A stretch of 64,000 nt of DNA from Prevotella sp. oral taxon 475 (GCF_018127805.1 NZ_CP072334.1:846001-910000); one strand, 5' to 3'. Counted from the first letter of the stretch, positions 18,803 to 28,020 are shown. The notes: generated by a model from the letters alone, not told the origin. Numbers and translations: made by a program.

Positions 18803-20336
18803 ACAATGGAAGGGCGCAGAGCCCGTAACGGTAGAGGCTCTACCCGAGGCAGGCAGCAACCGCCGATACTTCCGACTCACCGATGGCACGGGCATTAGCG
18901 TCATCGGTGTCATCGGAACCAGTCGCGACGAAAACCACACCTTCGTCTATCTCACACGCCACTTCACCGACCGACGCCTGCCCGTACCTCACATCTTAGC
19001 CGTGAGCGACGACGAACTGCGATACCTCCAAACCGACCTCGGACATACCTCCCTCTTTGAAGCCCTGCGTGGCGGACGAGAGTCGGGAGGACGGTACAAT
19101 CAACACGAAAAACAACTCCTCACAGCCGTCATCCGCGAGCTGCCCAACATCCAAATGCGCGGAGCCCGCGGGCTCGACTGGACCGCATGCTATCCACAAG
19201 CCGAGTTCGACGTAGATAGCGTGCTCTTCGACCTCAACTACTTCAAATATTGCTTTCTCAAAGCTACTGAACTCGACTTCCACGAGCTGAAACTCGAGGC
19301 CAACTTCCGACTCTTCGCCAAAGACCTCACCCAGGAGCACAGCGAAAGCTTCCTCTATCGCGACTTCCAAGCCCGCAACGTCATGCTCGGCAAAGACGGA
19401 CGACCTTACTTCATCGACTACCAAGGCGGACGGAAAGGTCCCTTCTACTACGACTTGGCTTCCTTCCTTTGGCAAGCCTCCGCCAAATACCCCTTCAAAC
19501 TGCGCCGCGAACTGGTCTACGAATACTACAACTCTCTCAAACACTACACCGAAGTACCCTCTGTGCGCCACTTCGTCGAGCGGCTCAGCCTCTTCGTTCT
19601 CTTCCGCACTCTACAAGTGCTCGGAGCCTACGGCTTCCGTGGCTACTTCGAACACAAACGTCACTTCATCGATAGTATCCCCCCGGCGATAGATAATCTG
19701 CGCGAGCTACTCAAACTCCGAAAATTCTTCCCCTATCCCTACATGATGGACATGCTACGGCGACTCACCGAGCTGCCCCAGTTTGCCCACATCGAAGAGC
19801 CCGCCCTGAGTCGGGCTGACGGATTCCGAACCACGCCCCACACCGTCTATAAAACTCACCCGCAGGACGGGCCCGCCACCTTCTCGAAGTACGACGGCGC
19901 GGGGCCTCTCGTCGTCAGTGTCTACAGCTTCTCTTACAGACGCGGCATCCCTGAAGATACCTCGGGCAACGGCGGCGGATACGTCTTCGACTGCCGTGCC
20001 ACCCACAACCCCGGGCGATACGAACCCTATAAACAGCTCACTGGACTGGACGAACCCGTCATCCGCTTCCTTGAAGACGATGGCGAAATCCTCACCTTCC
20101 TCAATGGTGTCTATGCTCTCGCCGACCACCATGTGCGGCGTTACATCCAACGCGGATTTACCAGTCTGATGTTCAGTTTCGGTTGCACCGGCGGTCAGCA
20201 CCGCAGTGTCTATTCCGCCCAACATCTGGCCGAGCATCTGCACAGCAAGTTCGGCATCGAAGTTCATATTACCCACCGCGAACAAAATATTCACTCCATT
20301 CTCCCACCCCAACGCAACACAAAAAAAGAACAATGA
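18777..20336 (+). CDS. APH-type sugar kinase fused to a RapZ C-terminal domain
   Basis: Two-domain protein of 519 residues. Residues about 1-330 are a choline/aminoglycoside-kinase fold: the catalytic loop FLYRDFQARNVMLGKDG (about 194-210) and the metal-binding IDYQGGRKGPFYYDLASF. This resembles AmgK, the anomeric MurNAc/GlcNAc kinase. Residues about 375-505 match the RapZ C-terminal domain, with VVSVYSFSYRRGIP, VFDCRATHNPG and FSFGCTGGQHRSVYSAQHLA. RapZ-C binds glucosamine-6-phosphate in E. coli, so the fusion may sense an amino-sugar phosphate; that is inference. The stop overlaps the MurU-like gene (ATGA). ATG 18777 is chosen as the first consistent with the kinase N-terminus. Confidence 0.85.
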   Translation: MEKLAQLYKQWKGAEPVTVEALPEAGSNRRYFRLTDGTGISVIGVIGTSRDENHTFVYLTRHFTDRRLPVPHILAVSDDELRYLQTDLGHTSLFEALRGGRESGGRYNQHEKQLLTAVIRELPNIQMRGARGLDWTACYPQAEFDVDSVLFDLNYFKYCFLKATELDFHELKLEANFRLFAKDLTQEHSESFLYRDFQARNVMLGKDGRPYFIDYQGGRKGPFYYDLASFLWQASAKYPFKLRRELVYEYYNSLKHYTEVPSVRHFVERLSLFVLFRTLQVLGAYGFRGYFEHKRHFIDSIPPAIDNLRELLKLRKFFPYPYMMDMLRRLTELPQFAHIEEPALSRADGFRTTPHTVYKTHPQDGPATFSKYDGAGPLVVSVYSFSYRRGIPEDTSGNGGGYVFDCRATHNPGRYEPYKQLTGLDEPVIRFLEDDGEILTFLNGVYALADHHVRRYIQRGFTSLMFSFGCTGGQHRSVYSAQHLAEHLHSKFGIEVHITHREQNIHSILPPQRNTKKEQ

Positions 20337-21100
20337 TGCAAGCCATGATTTTTGCAGCCGGACTGGGCACGCGCCTCAAACCTCTCACCGACACACGACC
20401 CAAGGCCCTGGTCGAGGTGGGTGGACAAACGTTGCTGCAACGAACGATCGAACGACTCAAAGGTGCCGGTGCTCGGCGAATCGTCGTCAATGTGCATCAT
20501 TTTGCTCGTCAGATAGTCGATTATCTCGAGGCAAACCGCCACTTCGGCGTAGACATCGCCATCAGCGACGAAAGTCAGGAGCTGCTTGACACTGGCGGCG
20601 GACTCAAACAGGCGCAGTCTCTTTTCTCCGCTGAAGAAAACATCCTCATCCATAATGTAGACATCGTGAGCAATGTCGACCTGCGGGAGTTTGCCCGACG
20701 ACATCAGTCGTGTCAGGCTCTGTTGCTCGTCAGCGACAGGCCCACCCAACGCTACCTGCTCTTCGACGACGACATGCGTCTTGTGGGCTGGACCCATCTC
20801 GCTACCGGCGAGGTACGCACGCCGCACGTCGGGCTCGACCCAACACGCTGCCGCCGACTGGCCTTTGCCGGCATCCACTCCTTCTCGCCCGCCTTGTTTG
20901 GCGAGATGGGCACCCGTCCGGCCCGCTTTAGCATCATCGACTTCTACCTCTCTCTTTGCGCCCGCTATGACATCCGCGGGTATGTTGAACCCCATCTGCA
21001 ACTGCTCGACGTGGGTAAGCTCGACACTCTTTCTCATCTGCCGCCAACGCTCCCGGGATGTCCCCTGAGCGATGCGCAAATCCTTGCCAATCTCTTTTAA
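20333..21100 (+). CDS. MurU-like sugar-1-phosphate nucleotidyltransferase
   Basis: GT-A-fold nucleotidyltransferase of 255 residues, opening [20 protein letters not shown], the consensus for sugar-phosphate nucleotide binding. [18 protein letters not shown] (about 83-100) and NVDIVSN supply the substrate and metal-binding Asp. Its nearest family is MurU (MurNAc-1-phosphate uridylyltransferase), which works with AmgK in recycling cell-wall sugars to UDP-MurNAc without new synthesis. The upstream gene is an AmgK-like kinase overlapping by ATGA, which supports that assignment. A mannose- or glucose-1-phosphate substrate cannot be excluded. Confidence 0.82.
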   Translation: MMQAMIFAAGLGTRLKPLTDTRPKALVEVGGQTLLQRTIERLKGAGARRIVVNVHHFARQIVDYLEANRHFGVDIAISDESQELLDTGGGLKQAQSLFSAEENILIHNVDIVSNVDLREFARRHQSCQALLLVSDRPTQRYLLFDDDMRLVGWTHLATGEVRTPHVGLDPTRCRRLAFAGIHSFSPALFGEMGTRPARFSIIDFYLSLCARYDIRGYVEPHLQLLDVGKLDTLSHLPPTLPGCPLSDAQILANLF

Positions 21101-21113
21101 TAATAACAACGAT

Positions 21114-22658
21114 ATGCAACAGAAGATTATCATTCTCGACTTCGGGTCGCAAACCACGCAGCTCATCGGTCGCCGCGTGCGCGAACTCGACACCTTCTGC
21201 GAGATTCTCCCCTACAACAAGTTCCCCAAAGACGATGCCTCCGTCATTGGCGTCATCCTGAGCGGATCGCCCTATTCGGTGCACGATGCTGAAGCTTTCC
21301 GTACCTGCCTCGACGACTTTGTGGGACGAATTCCTGTCTTAGGCATCTGTTACGGCGCACAGTTCATCGCCAACGAGGGTGGCGGACGAGTAGAACCGGC
21401 CGGCACCCGCGAATATGGTCGGGCCCACCTGCAAGACATCGATCTGAACGATCCGCTCTTCCGCGGTTTCGAACCTCACTCGCAGGTGTGGATGAGCCAC
21501 GGAGATACCATTACAGCTATTCCCGCCCACTGTCGGCCTATTGCCTCGACGACCGATGTGCGTTTTGCTGCCTATGCCAGCACCACGCAACCGCTTTGGG
21601 CCGTACAGTTCCACCCCGAGGTGTTTCATACCGTGCAGGGGACGCAGCTGCTCAAAAACTTTGTGGTAGACATCTGTGGCAGTAGACAAGAGTGGAGCCC
21701 GGCTTCGTTCGTCGAGACCACCGTGCAGGAGCTCAAAGCCCAGCTTGGCAGCGACCGTGTGATTCTTGGTCTTAGCGGCGGTGTCGACTCCAGTGTCTGC
21801 GCCACCCTCTTGGCCCGTGCCATCGGTAACAACCTCACCTGTATCTTCGTCGACCATGGTATGCTGCGCAAGAACGAATTCCAAAAGGTGATGCAAGCCT
21901 ATCAGGGACTGGGTCTCAACGTCGTGGGTGTGGATGCCAGCGAGAAATTCTTTGCCGACCTCAAAGGCGTGACCGACCCTGAGGAGAAACGCAAAATCAT
22001 CGGCCGTGACTTCGTCGAGGTTTTCAACGCTGAGGCCCGCAAAATCTCCGATGCCCGTTGGCTGGCTCAAGGCACGATCTACCCCGACCGCATTGAGAGC
22101 CTCAGCATCACGGGCATGGTCATCAAAAGCCATCACAATGTGGGCGGACTGCCCAAGGAGATGCACCTCAAGTTGTGCGAACCTTTACAATGGCTCTTCA
22201 AAGATGAGGTACGTCGCGTGGGGCAGGAACTGGGCATGCCCGAGCGGCTCATCCGTCGGCATCCTTTCCCTGGTCCCGGACTGGCCGTGCGTATCCTCGG
22301 TGACATCACTCCCGAGAAAGTGCGCATTCTGCAAGAGGCTGATGACATCTATATCGAACACCTGCACAACTATCGCTGCGACGATGGCGAAGAACTCTAT
22401 CACAAGATTTGGCAAGCAGGAGCCGTCTTGCTTTCCAGCATCCGCAGCGTGGGGGTGATGGGCGACGAGCGCACCTATGAACATCCTGTGGCTCTGCGCG
22501 CCGTCACCAGTACCGATGCTATGACGGCCGACTGGGCTCATCTACCCTATGACCTCCTGGCCCGCGTCTCTAACGACATCATCAACCGCGTTAAGGGCGT
22601 CAACCGCGTCTGCTATGACATCTCCTCCAAGCCGCCCTCGACAATTGAGTGGGAGTAG
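21114..22658 (+). CDS. guaA: GMP synthase (glutamine-hydrolysing)
   Basis: Converts XMP to GMP using glutamine and ATP. The 514-residue product has a class I glutaminase ([20 protein letters not shown], nucleophile in [12 protein letters not shown], histidine in [10 protein letters not shown]). The ATP-pyrophosphatase follows with the P-loop [17 protein letters not shown] (about 218-234). The C-terminal dimerisation domain ends KPPSTIEWE, the usual terminus. The start at 21114 follows the nucleotidyltransferase stop by 13 bases, and a strong terminator follows. Confidence 0.98.
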   Translation: MQQKIIILDFGSQTTQLIGRRVRELDTFCEILPYNKFPKDDASVIGVILSGSPYSVHDAEAFRTCLDDFVGRIPVLGICYGAQFIANEGGGRVEPAGTREYGRAHLQDIDLNDPLFRGFEPHSQVWMSHGDTITAIPAHCRPIASTTDVRFAAYASTTQPLWAVQFHPEVFHTVQGTQLLKNFVVDICGSRQEWSPASFVETTVQELKAQLGSDRVILGLSGGVDSSVCATLLARAIGNNLTCIFVDHGMLRKNEFQKVMQAYQGLGLNVVGVDASEKFFADLKGVTDPEEKRKIIGRDFVEVFNAEARKISDARWLAQGTIYPDRIESLSITGMVIKSHHNVGGLPKEMHLKLCEPLQWLFKDEVRRVGQELGMPERLIRRHPFPGPGLAVRILGDITPEKVRILQEADDIYIEHLHNYRCDDGEELYHKIWQAGAVLLSSIRSVGVMGDERTYEHPVALRAVTSTDAMTADWAHLPYDLLARVSNDIINRVKGVNRVCYDISSKPPSTIEWE

Positions 22659-22713
22659 ATGTTAATTGGAAATGAATAATTAGGAAATGTTCAATTGATG
22701 ATCGAACATTGAT

Positions 22714-22757
22714 AAAAGAGAACTGATCATGCCGCGCGCAGTGATCAGTTCTCTTTT
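22714..22757 (+). terminator. Intrinsic terminator after guaA
   Basis: A perfect 16-bp stem AAAAGAGAACTGATCA (22714-22729) pairs with 22742-22757 around a 12-base loop; the arms supply T-runs on both strands. Its core resembles the terminator after tatD at 40183. Confidence 0.85.
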
Positions 22758-22830
22758 GTTGAATAAACTTGCCATTTGCAACGAAATGAAGAGCGATCGA
22801 TGCTCAAGCCCCAATCATCCTTGTGACAGA

Positions 22831-22930
22831 TGACCTCCCGATGTGCGGGAGATGACCTCCTGATGTGCAGGAGATGATCTCCCGATACGCAAGAGGTGAC
22901 TTCCCGCACATCGGGAAGTCACCTCCTGTA
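22831..22930 (-). repeat. Array G: 22-bp-period array, 3' flank of cassette 1
   Basis: Units of the TGACCTCC type start at 22831, 22853, 22875, 22897 and 22919 (period 22). A 29-bp palindrome occupies 22895-22923 (GGTGACTTCCCG, 5-base loop, complement). Read on the minus strand, 52 consecutive bases are identical to array H at 59953-60004. Both lie 3' of a cassette of short-peptide genes, in the same orientation relative to transcription. Confidence 0.92.
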
Positions 22931-23009
22931 AATTTCTAACGGGTTATAAATTTTCTTGCAACGGGTTGGATATTTCAATGTCTCTCACCCTCCTTTCTCC
23001 AGTTAGGCT

Positions 23010-23057
23010 CCCTCCCCTTTACTTCCCTTCGGTCAGTGACCGTTGGTTCGGGGAGGG
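23010..23057 (-). terminator. Hairpin downstream of the fimbrillin-like lipoprotein
   Basis: An 8-bp outer stem CCCTCCCC/GGGGAGGG (23010-23017, 23050-23057) encloses a perfect GGTCAGTGACC hairpin (23031-23041). It begins about 20 bases past the lipoprotein stop. No T-run is obvious, so a pure terminator role is uncertain. Confidence 0.5.
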
Positions 23058-23077
23058 TCGGGGTGGGGCTTTTAGGA

Positions 23078-24664
23078 CTACTCGAACCCGTCGACCCTGT
23101 ACCCGCTGCTGCGGGTGTCGCTGCCCACGCCGACGTAGGCACTGCCGAAGGTCAGGCCGTACGCTTTGTCGCCGCTCCATGGGAGAGCACTTGACGACCA
23201 ATAGTTGCCAATGCCGCCAACGTCGTGCAGCTGACCAGAGATGTATCCACCCAGGGCGGGCAGGTAGAAGTAATTACCTGCATCGGCGGCGGAAGGGAGG
23301 CCTGAGTTGTTGATACTACTGCTGAAGTTGACGTAGTCCTTCCATGTTGTACGCATGTCGGTTGTACCGTCGGCAGATTTCTCGGTGTCGTAATTACCCT
23401 CTGCCTTTAACACAGACTTCTTCTTAAACCACATACCACCTTTATATAAATGACCCATAGTTGTCCATAATTCATCTGCATCCCAACGTGGATCGCCGTG
23501 CATACAATACCAAGACTGCTCGTTAGCGTTTGGAAGGTCTTTGCATGGTGTGTGAGTAGCGTTGAAAGTTGAACCGCTGCCCTCGTGGTACCAACGAGAG
23601 TCGCTGTTGTTCTGGGCGTAGTTGCCTGCTGGCTGACTAACATGTGTTGGCTGACCTACGCCTGCTCCCAAGTTTTTTGTCCATTCGTAACCATACCAAT
23701 ATTGCTGCTGTGCGTCCCACATGTAATAATGGTCGCCATCGTAGTCGCGTATGTTAAGGTTGCCATCTATATCATAATAGTTATTCACGTCATAGTTAAA
23801 AGCTTTAAAAGCCTTTGTAACAGTACCTTCTATTCCTGTTGAGCCATCCTTTAACCAATAACGTACCTTCAAGGTATGAGTGCCTGGTTTAATAACCATA
23901 TAGGCTCCATTAACTGCTACATTATCGGAAGCTGTATTCAAAGGGAAACCGTTAGCATAAACTCCACTGCCTTTGGTACTAAGAATTATCTCCTTGCCAG
24001 TTCCTGTACTAACACTTTGCAACGTGCCTGTAATTGCGTTCAAGGTATAGGTGCTTGCAATGTCATTATCCGAACTTACTTCTATCTTAGTTAAATAGCA
24101 GCTCTGCAACAATGTGTTGCTTACATAAGGGTGAAATACGAGGTAAGCCGCCTGATGCTCTAATTGGAAACTAAAAATTTTTCCTCCTACGCTTCCTGTC
24201 GCAGTTGCAGTACCGTAATCGCCAGATACGCCAAAATGCTCAGTATTATTTGGTGTTGACTGACTTTGAGCAGATGGAATAACAACTTGGTTATTGCTAC
24301 TGTTCTTACCGAAGTAATAAACTTTATAACTTGCACTTGCGCCAAACTTGCCAGGAACTCTATAACGGAAGGAAGCTACCTTCTGAGTTGGAGCGTTGCT
24401 ACTCTTCTGCAATACACCATCATCATCCTTTACGTAGATATAATCGCCTGCTTCCCAAGAGAAGTCGCTACTGTTATAATCCAACGACGTGCGGGTTTTT
24501 GTCTCGTCGCCTGCTACGAAAGTTGTTAGGTTCTTATTCCCCTCCTCGTTTGGCTTTGCTGGGTTCTGAGCCACGTCGTCCTTTGTACATGAGGCCAAGG
24601 CCAAGCCTAAGCTCAGCATGATGCCCAAAGACTTTATCCCAGATAAAAGAGACTGATGTTTCAT
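23078..24664 (-). CDS. fimbrillin-like lipoprotein with C-type-lectin-like C-terminus
   Basis: Predicted surface lipoprotein, 528 residues, lipobox ALASC at about 20-26. The N-terminal region (TFVAGDETKTRTSLDY, then FSWEAGDYIYVKDD) matches the opening of fimbrillin-type shell proteins of Bacteroidales. The last 65 residues (YFYLPALGGYISG, then NYWSSSALPW, AYGLTFGS and SSGYRVDGFE) match the C-type-lectin-like ends seen in many Bacteroidota surface proteins, including targets of diversity-generating retroelements. No reverse transcriptase or template repeat is in the window. The last 200 bp are visibly more GC-rich than the middle, suggesting module exchange. It follows the short-peptide gene by 53 bases. 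Confidence 0.75.
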   Translation of the reverse strand: MKHQSLLSGIKSLGIMLSLGLALASCTKDDVAQNPAKPNEEGNKNLTTFVAGDETKTRTSLDYNSSDFSWEAGDYIYVKDDDGVLQKSSNAPTQKVASFRYRVPGKFGASASYKVYYFGKNSSNNQVVIPSAQSQSTPNNTEHFGVSGDYGTATATGSVGGKIFSFQLEHQAAYLVFHPYVSNTLLQSCYLTKIEVSSDNDIASTYTLNAITGTLQSVSTGTGKEIILSTKGSGVYANGFPLNTASDNVAVNGAYMVIKPGTHTLKVRYWLKDGSTGIEGTVTKAFKAFNYDVNNYYDIDGNLNIRDYDGDHYYMWDAQQQYWYGYEWTKNLGAGVGQPTHVSQPAGNYAQNNSDSRWYHEGSGSTFNATHTPCKDLPNANEQSWYCMHGDPRWDADELWTTMGHLYKGGMWFKKKSVLKAEGNYDTEKSADGTTDMRTTWKDYVNFSSSINNSGLPSAADAGNYFYLPALGGYISGQLHDVGGIGNYWSSSALPWSGDKAYGLTFGSAYVGVGSDTRSSGYRVDGFE

Positions 24665-24717
24665 CTTTCTTTTTTCTTTGTTCGTTTTCTTTTTTTGTTA
24701 ATTAATCGCTTTAGGAA

Positions 24718-24951
24718 TTAGTCGTCCCATGATGAAGAGCTGTCATCGTTAGCTTCTTCGCTACTGTCCTCCTCAAAGTACTCATCACTCCATAAACCGA
24801 AAGACTTGGCTGGAGCCGTTGGACCAGTACCGTGATTTGCCTTCTTGTGCTGGCTCGGGAAGGACGTTTCCATGAGATAAGTCATTTCGCTCACTTGGAT
24901 GATCATGCAACGTGGTGCAGAATAATCCTTCTTTTCTTGTTTCTTTCTCAT
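24718..24951 (-). CDS. short acidic-tailed peptide, cassette 1 (77 aa)
   Basis: I do not recognise a family. The 77-residue product has a basic head with a Tyr-x-x-Pro-like pattern (MRKKQEKKDYSAPR), a central VSEMTYLMETSFPSQ, and a tail very rich in Asp, Glu and Ser that ends in DDSSSSWDD. The cassette 2 peptide at 59681 shares the layout: KKQ, Tyr and Pro, VSE, a Ser-Pro turn, Gly, AK, then an aromatic and acidic DSSEE tail. No classical signal peptide is seen. It lies between the 31-residue ORF and the lipoprotein. A precursor, chaperone-like or secretion-linked role are all open. Confidence 0.6.
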   Translation of the reverse strand: MRKKQEKKDYSAPRCMIIQVSEMTYLMETSFPSQHKKANHGTGPTAPAKSFGLWSDEYFEEDSSEEANDDSSSSWDD

Positions 24952-24968
24952 TGCTTTTTTTGATTTGA

Positions 24969-25064
24969 TTAAAAATTATAGCTATATGTACCCACCTGCG
25001 CTGATGCGTTGCCGGGCACGAGCAGTGCTACAAGTAAGAATAAAAATGTGATTGTCTGTTTCAT
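24969..25064 (-). CDS. 31-aa signal-peptide ORF, possibly a remnant gene
   Basis: ATG at 25064 opens a 31-codon frame ending TAA at 24969. The product is MKQTITFLFLLVALLVPGNA followed by SAQVGTYSYNF: a clear signal peptide with an ASAQ cleavage pattern and only about nine mature residues. Its position, first after the shared 5' element, equals that of the full-length secreted protein in cassette 2, whose mature part also starts shortly after an AQ cleavage site. It is therefore either a truncated remnant of such a gene or a small secreted peptide. Confidence 0.5.
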   Translation of the reverse strand: MKQTITFLFLLVALLVPGNASAQVGTYSYNF

Positions 25065-25228
25065 AAATCTCTAATATTTAAAGGGTGAAAAAATGCTGTG
25101 AATTCTCCTTTCGTCACCACGAATAGTGGGCACGAAAAGAGAAGCAAAGGGAACTTCGAAGAGCCCTTTGCCTATAGGGGTTGCGCTCGCTTCGCGCGCG
25201 CGTATGGAAAAAGCTAAAAAGTGTTACA

Positions 25229-25408
<180 letters not shown>

Positions 25409-25451
25409 TATATAATATATATCCTTTGCGATATGACCTAAAACACGGCGG

Positions 25452-25483
25452 CAAAGGTAGCACAATCTTTTGATACGAGCAAA
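25452..25483 (-). promoter_or_regulatory. Promoter of cassette 1 (TTTG-N20-TACCTTTG)
   Basis: Minus strand: TTTG, 20 bases, then TACCTTTG (25459-25452). This is a full Bacteroidota -33/-7 pair, with transcription starting near 25445, about 25 bases before the shared element. Confidence 0.7.
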
Positions 25484-25579
25484 CTTACGCGCTGCAAATT
25501 GCCTGTAACGAGATGGAAAAGAGCTATTCGGCAGACCGTCTGTATGAGAAGAGAGAAGGCTTAGTCGCTGGTACGTGGG

Positions 25580-27388
25580 TTATTCGTTGGAGAAGTCGGC
25601 CACCATCTTGCGATATAGCGCGTAGAGGCGGGTGCGCGAGATGAAGCCGATGAGTTTGCCGTCGATGTCGACGACGGGGAGCGAGCCTGCATCAGTCTTG
25701 TCGAACTTGGCCATGACTTCTTCCATCGGATCGTTGCAACCGAGGGTGGCCGGAGGTGGCGTCATCACCTGCAAGACGTTGAACTTTTGGTAGAGCTCGG
25801 TACGGAACATGATGTGGCGAATCTTCGTGACGTCGACTTCGCCCACGAGAGCACCGGCCTGATCGAGCACAGGGATAAAGCTGGTGTTGCTGCGACTGAT
25901 GGCGTGAACGAGTTGTCCCAGGGGCATATCGGGACGTACGGCGGTGTATTCTTTGTCGACGATGCTTTCCAGGTTCATCAAAGTGAGGATGGAGCGGTCG
26001 GTATGGTGGGTGATGAGCTTGCCTTCGCGTGCCAATCGCATGCCATAGATACTGTGAGGCTCGAAGATATTGATGGTGAGATAGGAACTGATGCAGACGA
26101 TCATCAGAGGTAGGAGAAGCTGATAACCACCGGTGATTTCGGCGATGAGGAAGATGCCTGTCAGGGGTGAATGCATCACGCCAGCCATGACACCGGCCAT
26201 ACCCAAGAGGGTGAAGTTTTTCTCAGGGATATAGACACCCACTTCGTACAGATTCCACAGACGGGCGAAGAAGAAGCCGCCGAAACCACCGATGAAGAGC
26301 GATGGGGCGAACGTTCCGCCGCAGCCGCCGCTGCCGTTGGTGGCCGAGGTGGCGAAGACTTTGGTGAAGAGCACCAAACCGACATAAACCACGAGTAGAT
26401 GGTTGTGCCCGTAGAAGAGAGAATTGTTGAGGATTTCGCTCCATTCGGCTTCCGTGTTGCCATTGAGCAGGGTGTTGATCGAGCCGAAGCCTTCGCCGTA
26501 GAGCGAGGGAAAGAGGAAAATGAGCGAGCTGAGGAGGGTTCCGCCCACGACGAGTCGCAGGTAGGGGTGATGAGCCATCCGGGCGAAGAAATTTTCGCAG
26601 GTGGTCATCATGCGCATGAAGTAGAGGCTGAGCAGACCGCAGAAGATACCGAAGAGGACGCTGGCCGGTACTCGCTCGATGTTCCAGGCTCCGTCAATGT
26701 GGAAGGTAAACATCGAGTCGCTGCCCACGAAGATATAGGTGAAGCAGGTGGCCGTGACGCAAGCGATGAGGATGGGTAGGAGGGAAGCCATGGTGAGATC
26801 GACCATCAGCACCTCGAGGGTGAAGACGAGTCCGGCGATGGGGGCTTTGTAGATGCCGGCGATGGCAGCAGATGCTCCGCAGCCTACGAGGAGCATCATG
26901 GTGCGGTTGTCGAGTTTGAAGAGTTGTCCTAAGTTCGAGCCGATGGCCGAGCCGGTAAGCACGATGGGGGCTTCTGCACCCACCGAACCGCCGAAGCCGA
27001 TGGTGATGGCCGAGGCGATGACGGACGACCAGCAGTTGTGCGCCTTCAGTCGGCTGCGCTTTGAGGAGATGGCGTAGAGTACCCGGGTGATGCCGTGAGA
27101 GATGTTGTCTTTCACGACATGGCGGATGAAGAGCGAGGTGAGATAGATGCCTACCACAGGGAAGACGAGGTAGAGCCAGTTGATAGACGAGATAGAGAAG
27201 CCGGCTGTGAGGAGAAGTTGTATCTGGTGGATGATCCAATGTAGGCAGTAGGCGGCGATGGCGGCAAAGAGGCCTACGAAGAAGGAGAGTATCAGGGTGA
27301 ACTGCCGAGTGGAGAGGTGTTCGGTTCGCCAATGGGCGAAGCGCACGAGCAGGGAGCGGTTGTTGAGTTCTGTTGCAGCGTCTGTCAT
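25580..27388 (-). CDS. ClC-family chloride channel/antiporter with CBS domains
   Basis: Integral membrane chloride transporter, 602 residues. The ClC core is recognised by GFGGSVGAEAPIVLTGSAIG (about 131-150), which keeps the gating glutamate though the usual GREGP reads GAEAP, and by GGTFAPSLFIGGFGGFF (about 352-368). Roughly residues 20-430 are hydrophobic helices. The C-terminal 150 residues hold two CBS motifs (IVDKEYTAVRPDMPLGQL and VMTPPPATLGCNDPMEEV), which in relatives bind adenine nucleotides. It follows the TsaC-type gene by 20 bases, so it is probably co-transcribed. Confidence 0.93.
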   Translation of the reverse strand: MTDAATELNNRSLLVRFAHWRTEHLSTRQFTLILSFFVGLFAAIAAYCLHWIIHQIQLLLTAGFSISSINWLYLVFPVVGIYLTSLFIRHVVKDNISHGITRVLYAISSKRSRLKAHNCWSSVIASAITIGFGGSVGAEAPIVLTGSAIGSNLGQLFKLDNRTMMLLVGCGASAAIAGIYKAPIAGLVFTLEVLMVDLTMASLLPILIACVTATCFTYIFVGSDSMFTFHIDGAWNIERVPASVLFGIFCGLLSLYFMRMMTTCENFFARMAHHPYLRLVVGGTLLSSLIFLFPSLYGEGFGSINTLLNGNTEAEWSEILNNSLFYGHNHLLVVYVGLVLFTKVFATSATNGSGGCGGTFAPSLFIGGFGGFFFARLWNLYEVGVYIPEKNFTLLGMAGVMAGVMHSPLTGIFLIAEITGGYQLLLPLMIVCISSYLTINIFEPHSIYGMRLAREGKLITHHTDRSILTLMNLESIVDKEYTAVRPDMPLGQLVHAISRSNTSFIPVLDQAGALVGEVDVTKIRHIMFRTELYQKFNVLQVMTPPPATLGCNDPMEEVMAKFDKTDAGSLPVVDIDGKLIGFISRTRLYALYRKMVADFSNE

Positions 27389-27408
27389 CTTCTGTTGCGT
27401 GGGGAGGG

Positions 27409-27978
27409 TTATTTTCGGATGACGGTCACTTCGCCGTCGCGGGTGAGTTTGATGATACTACTGGGTGCGTGGGGTTGATGTTCTTGACGGCGCGAGTGGC
27501 AAACATAGTCTACGGCCTGGAGTAGTTCGGCGCTGATGTCGGCATAGTTCTGCGCAGCCGGTTCGCCGCTGATGTTGGCACTGGTGCTCACCAAGGCTTT
27601 TTGAAATCGGTAGCACAGTTCGTGGGAGAAAGGCTCGGCCGTTACGCGCAGGGCGACGGAACCGTCTTCGGCTACGAGATTGGGGGCCAGGTTGACGGCA
27701 TCGTCGAGGATGACGGTAGTGGGTTTTGTGGCCAGTTCTACCAAGTCCCACGCCACGTTGGGCACGTTGCGTACATAGCGTGCCATGCGCGTGGGCGAGT
27801 CGACCAGACAGATGAGAGCCTTCGAGTCGGCGCGTCGTTTGAGGGCGTATACCTTGGCCACGGCCTCGGCGTTGGTGGCATCGCAGCCGATGCCCCAGAT
27901 CGTGTCGGTGGGATAGAGAATCACGCCGCCTTGGCGGAGCACTTCTATTGCGTTTTTGATGTCTTCTGTTTGAGTCAT
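27409..27978 (-). CDS. L-threonylcarbamoyladenylate synthase (TsaC/Sua5/YrdC family)
   Basis: Makes threonylcarbamoyl-AMP from threonine, bicarbonate and ATP for t6A modification of tRNAs. The 189-residue product has the YrdC core: GGVILYPTDTIWGIGCDATN (about 15-34), KRRADSKALICLV, and VSTSANISGEPAA (about 142-154). It is the short TsaC form, with no Sua5 extension. The frame is open to 28023, but the -7 element at 28021-28028 puts transcription start near 28014, so ATG 27978 is chosen. It is the first gene of a pair with the ClC transporter. Confidence 0.92.
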   Translation of the reverse strand: MTQTEDIKNAIEVLRQGGVILYPTDTIWGIGCDATNAEAVAKVYALKRRADSKALICLVDSPTRMARYVRNVPNVAWDLVELATKPTTVILDDAVNLAPNLVAEDGSVALRVTAEPFSHELCYRFQKALVSTSANISGEPAAQNYADISAELLQAVDYVCHSRRQEHQPHAPSSIIKLTRDGEVTVIRK

Positions 27979-28020
27979 AAACGTTTTGTTTTGAAGGGAG
28001 CTTTCCCTTGTTGAGTGATG

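Noticed and set aside
22960..23080. Small plus-strand protein at 22966-23313
   Set aside because: It crosses the GC-rich hairpin and the antisense of the lipoprotein end, is rich in Cys/Arg and has no ribosome site.
23078..24664. Complete diversity-generating retroelement
   Set aside because: The lipoprotein end resembles a variable protein, but no reverse transcriptase, template repeat or accessory gene is in the window.
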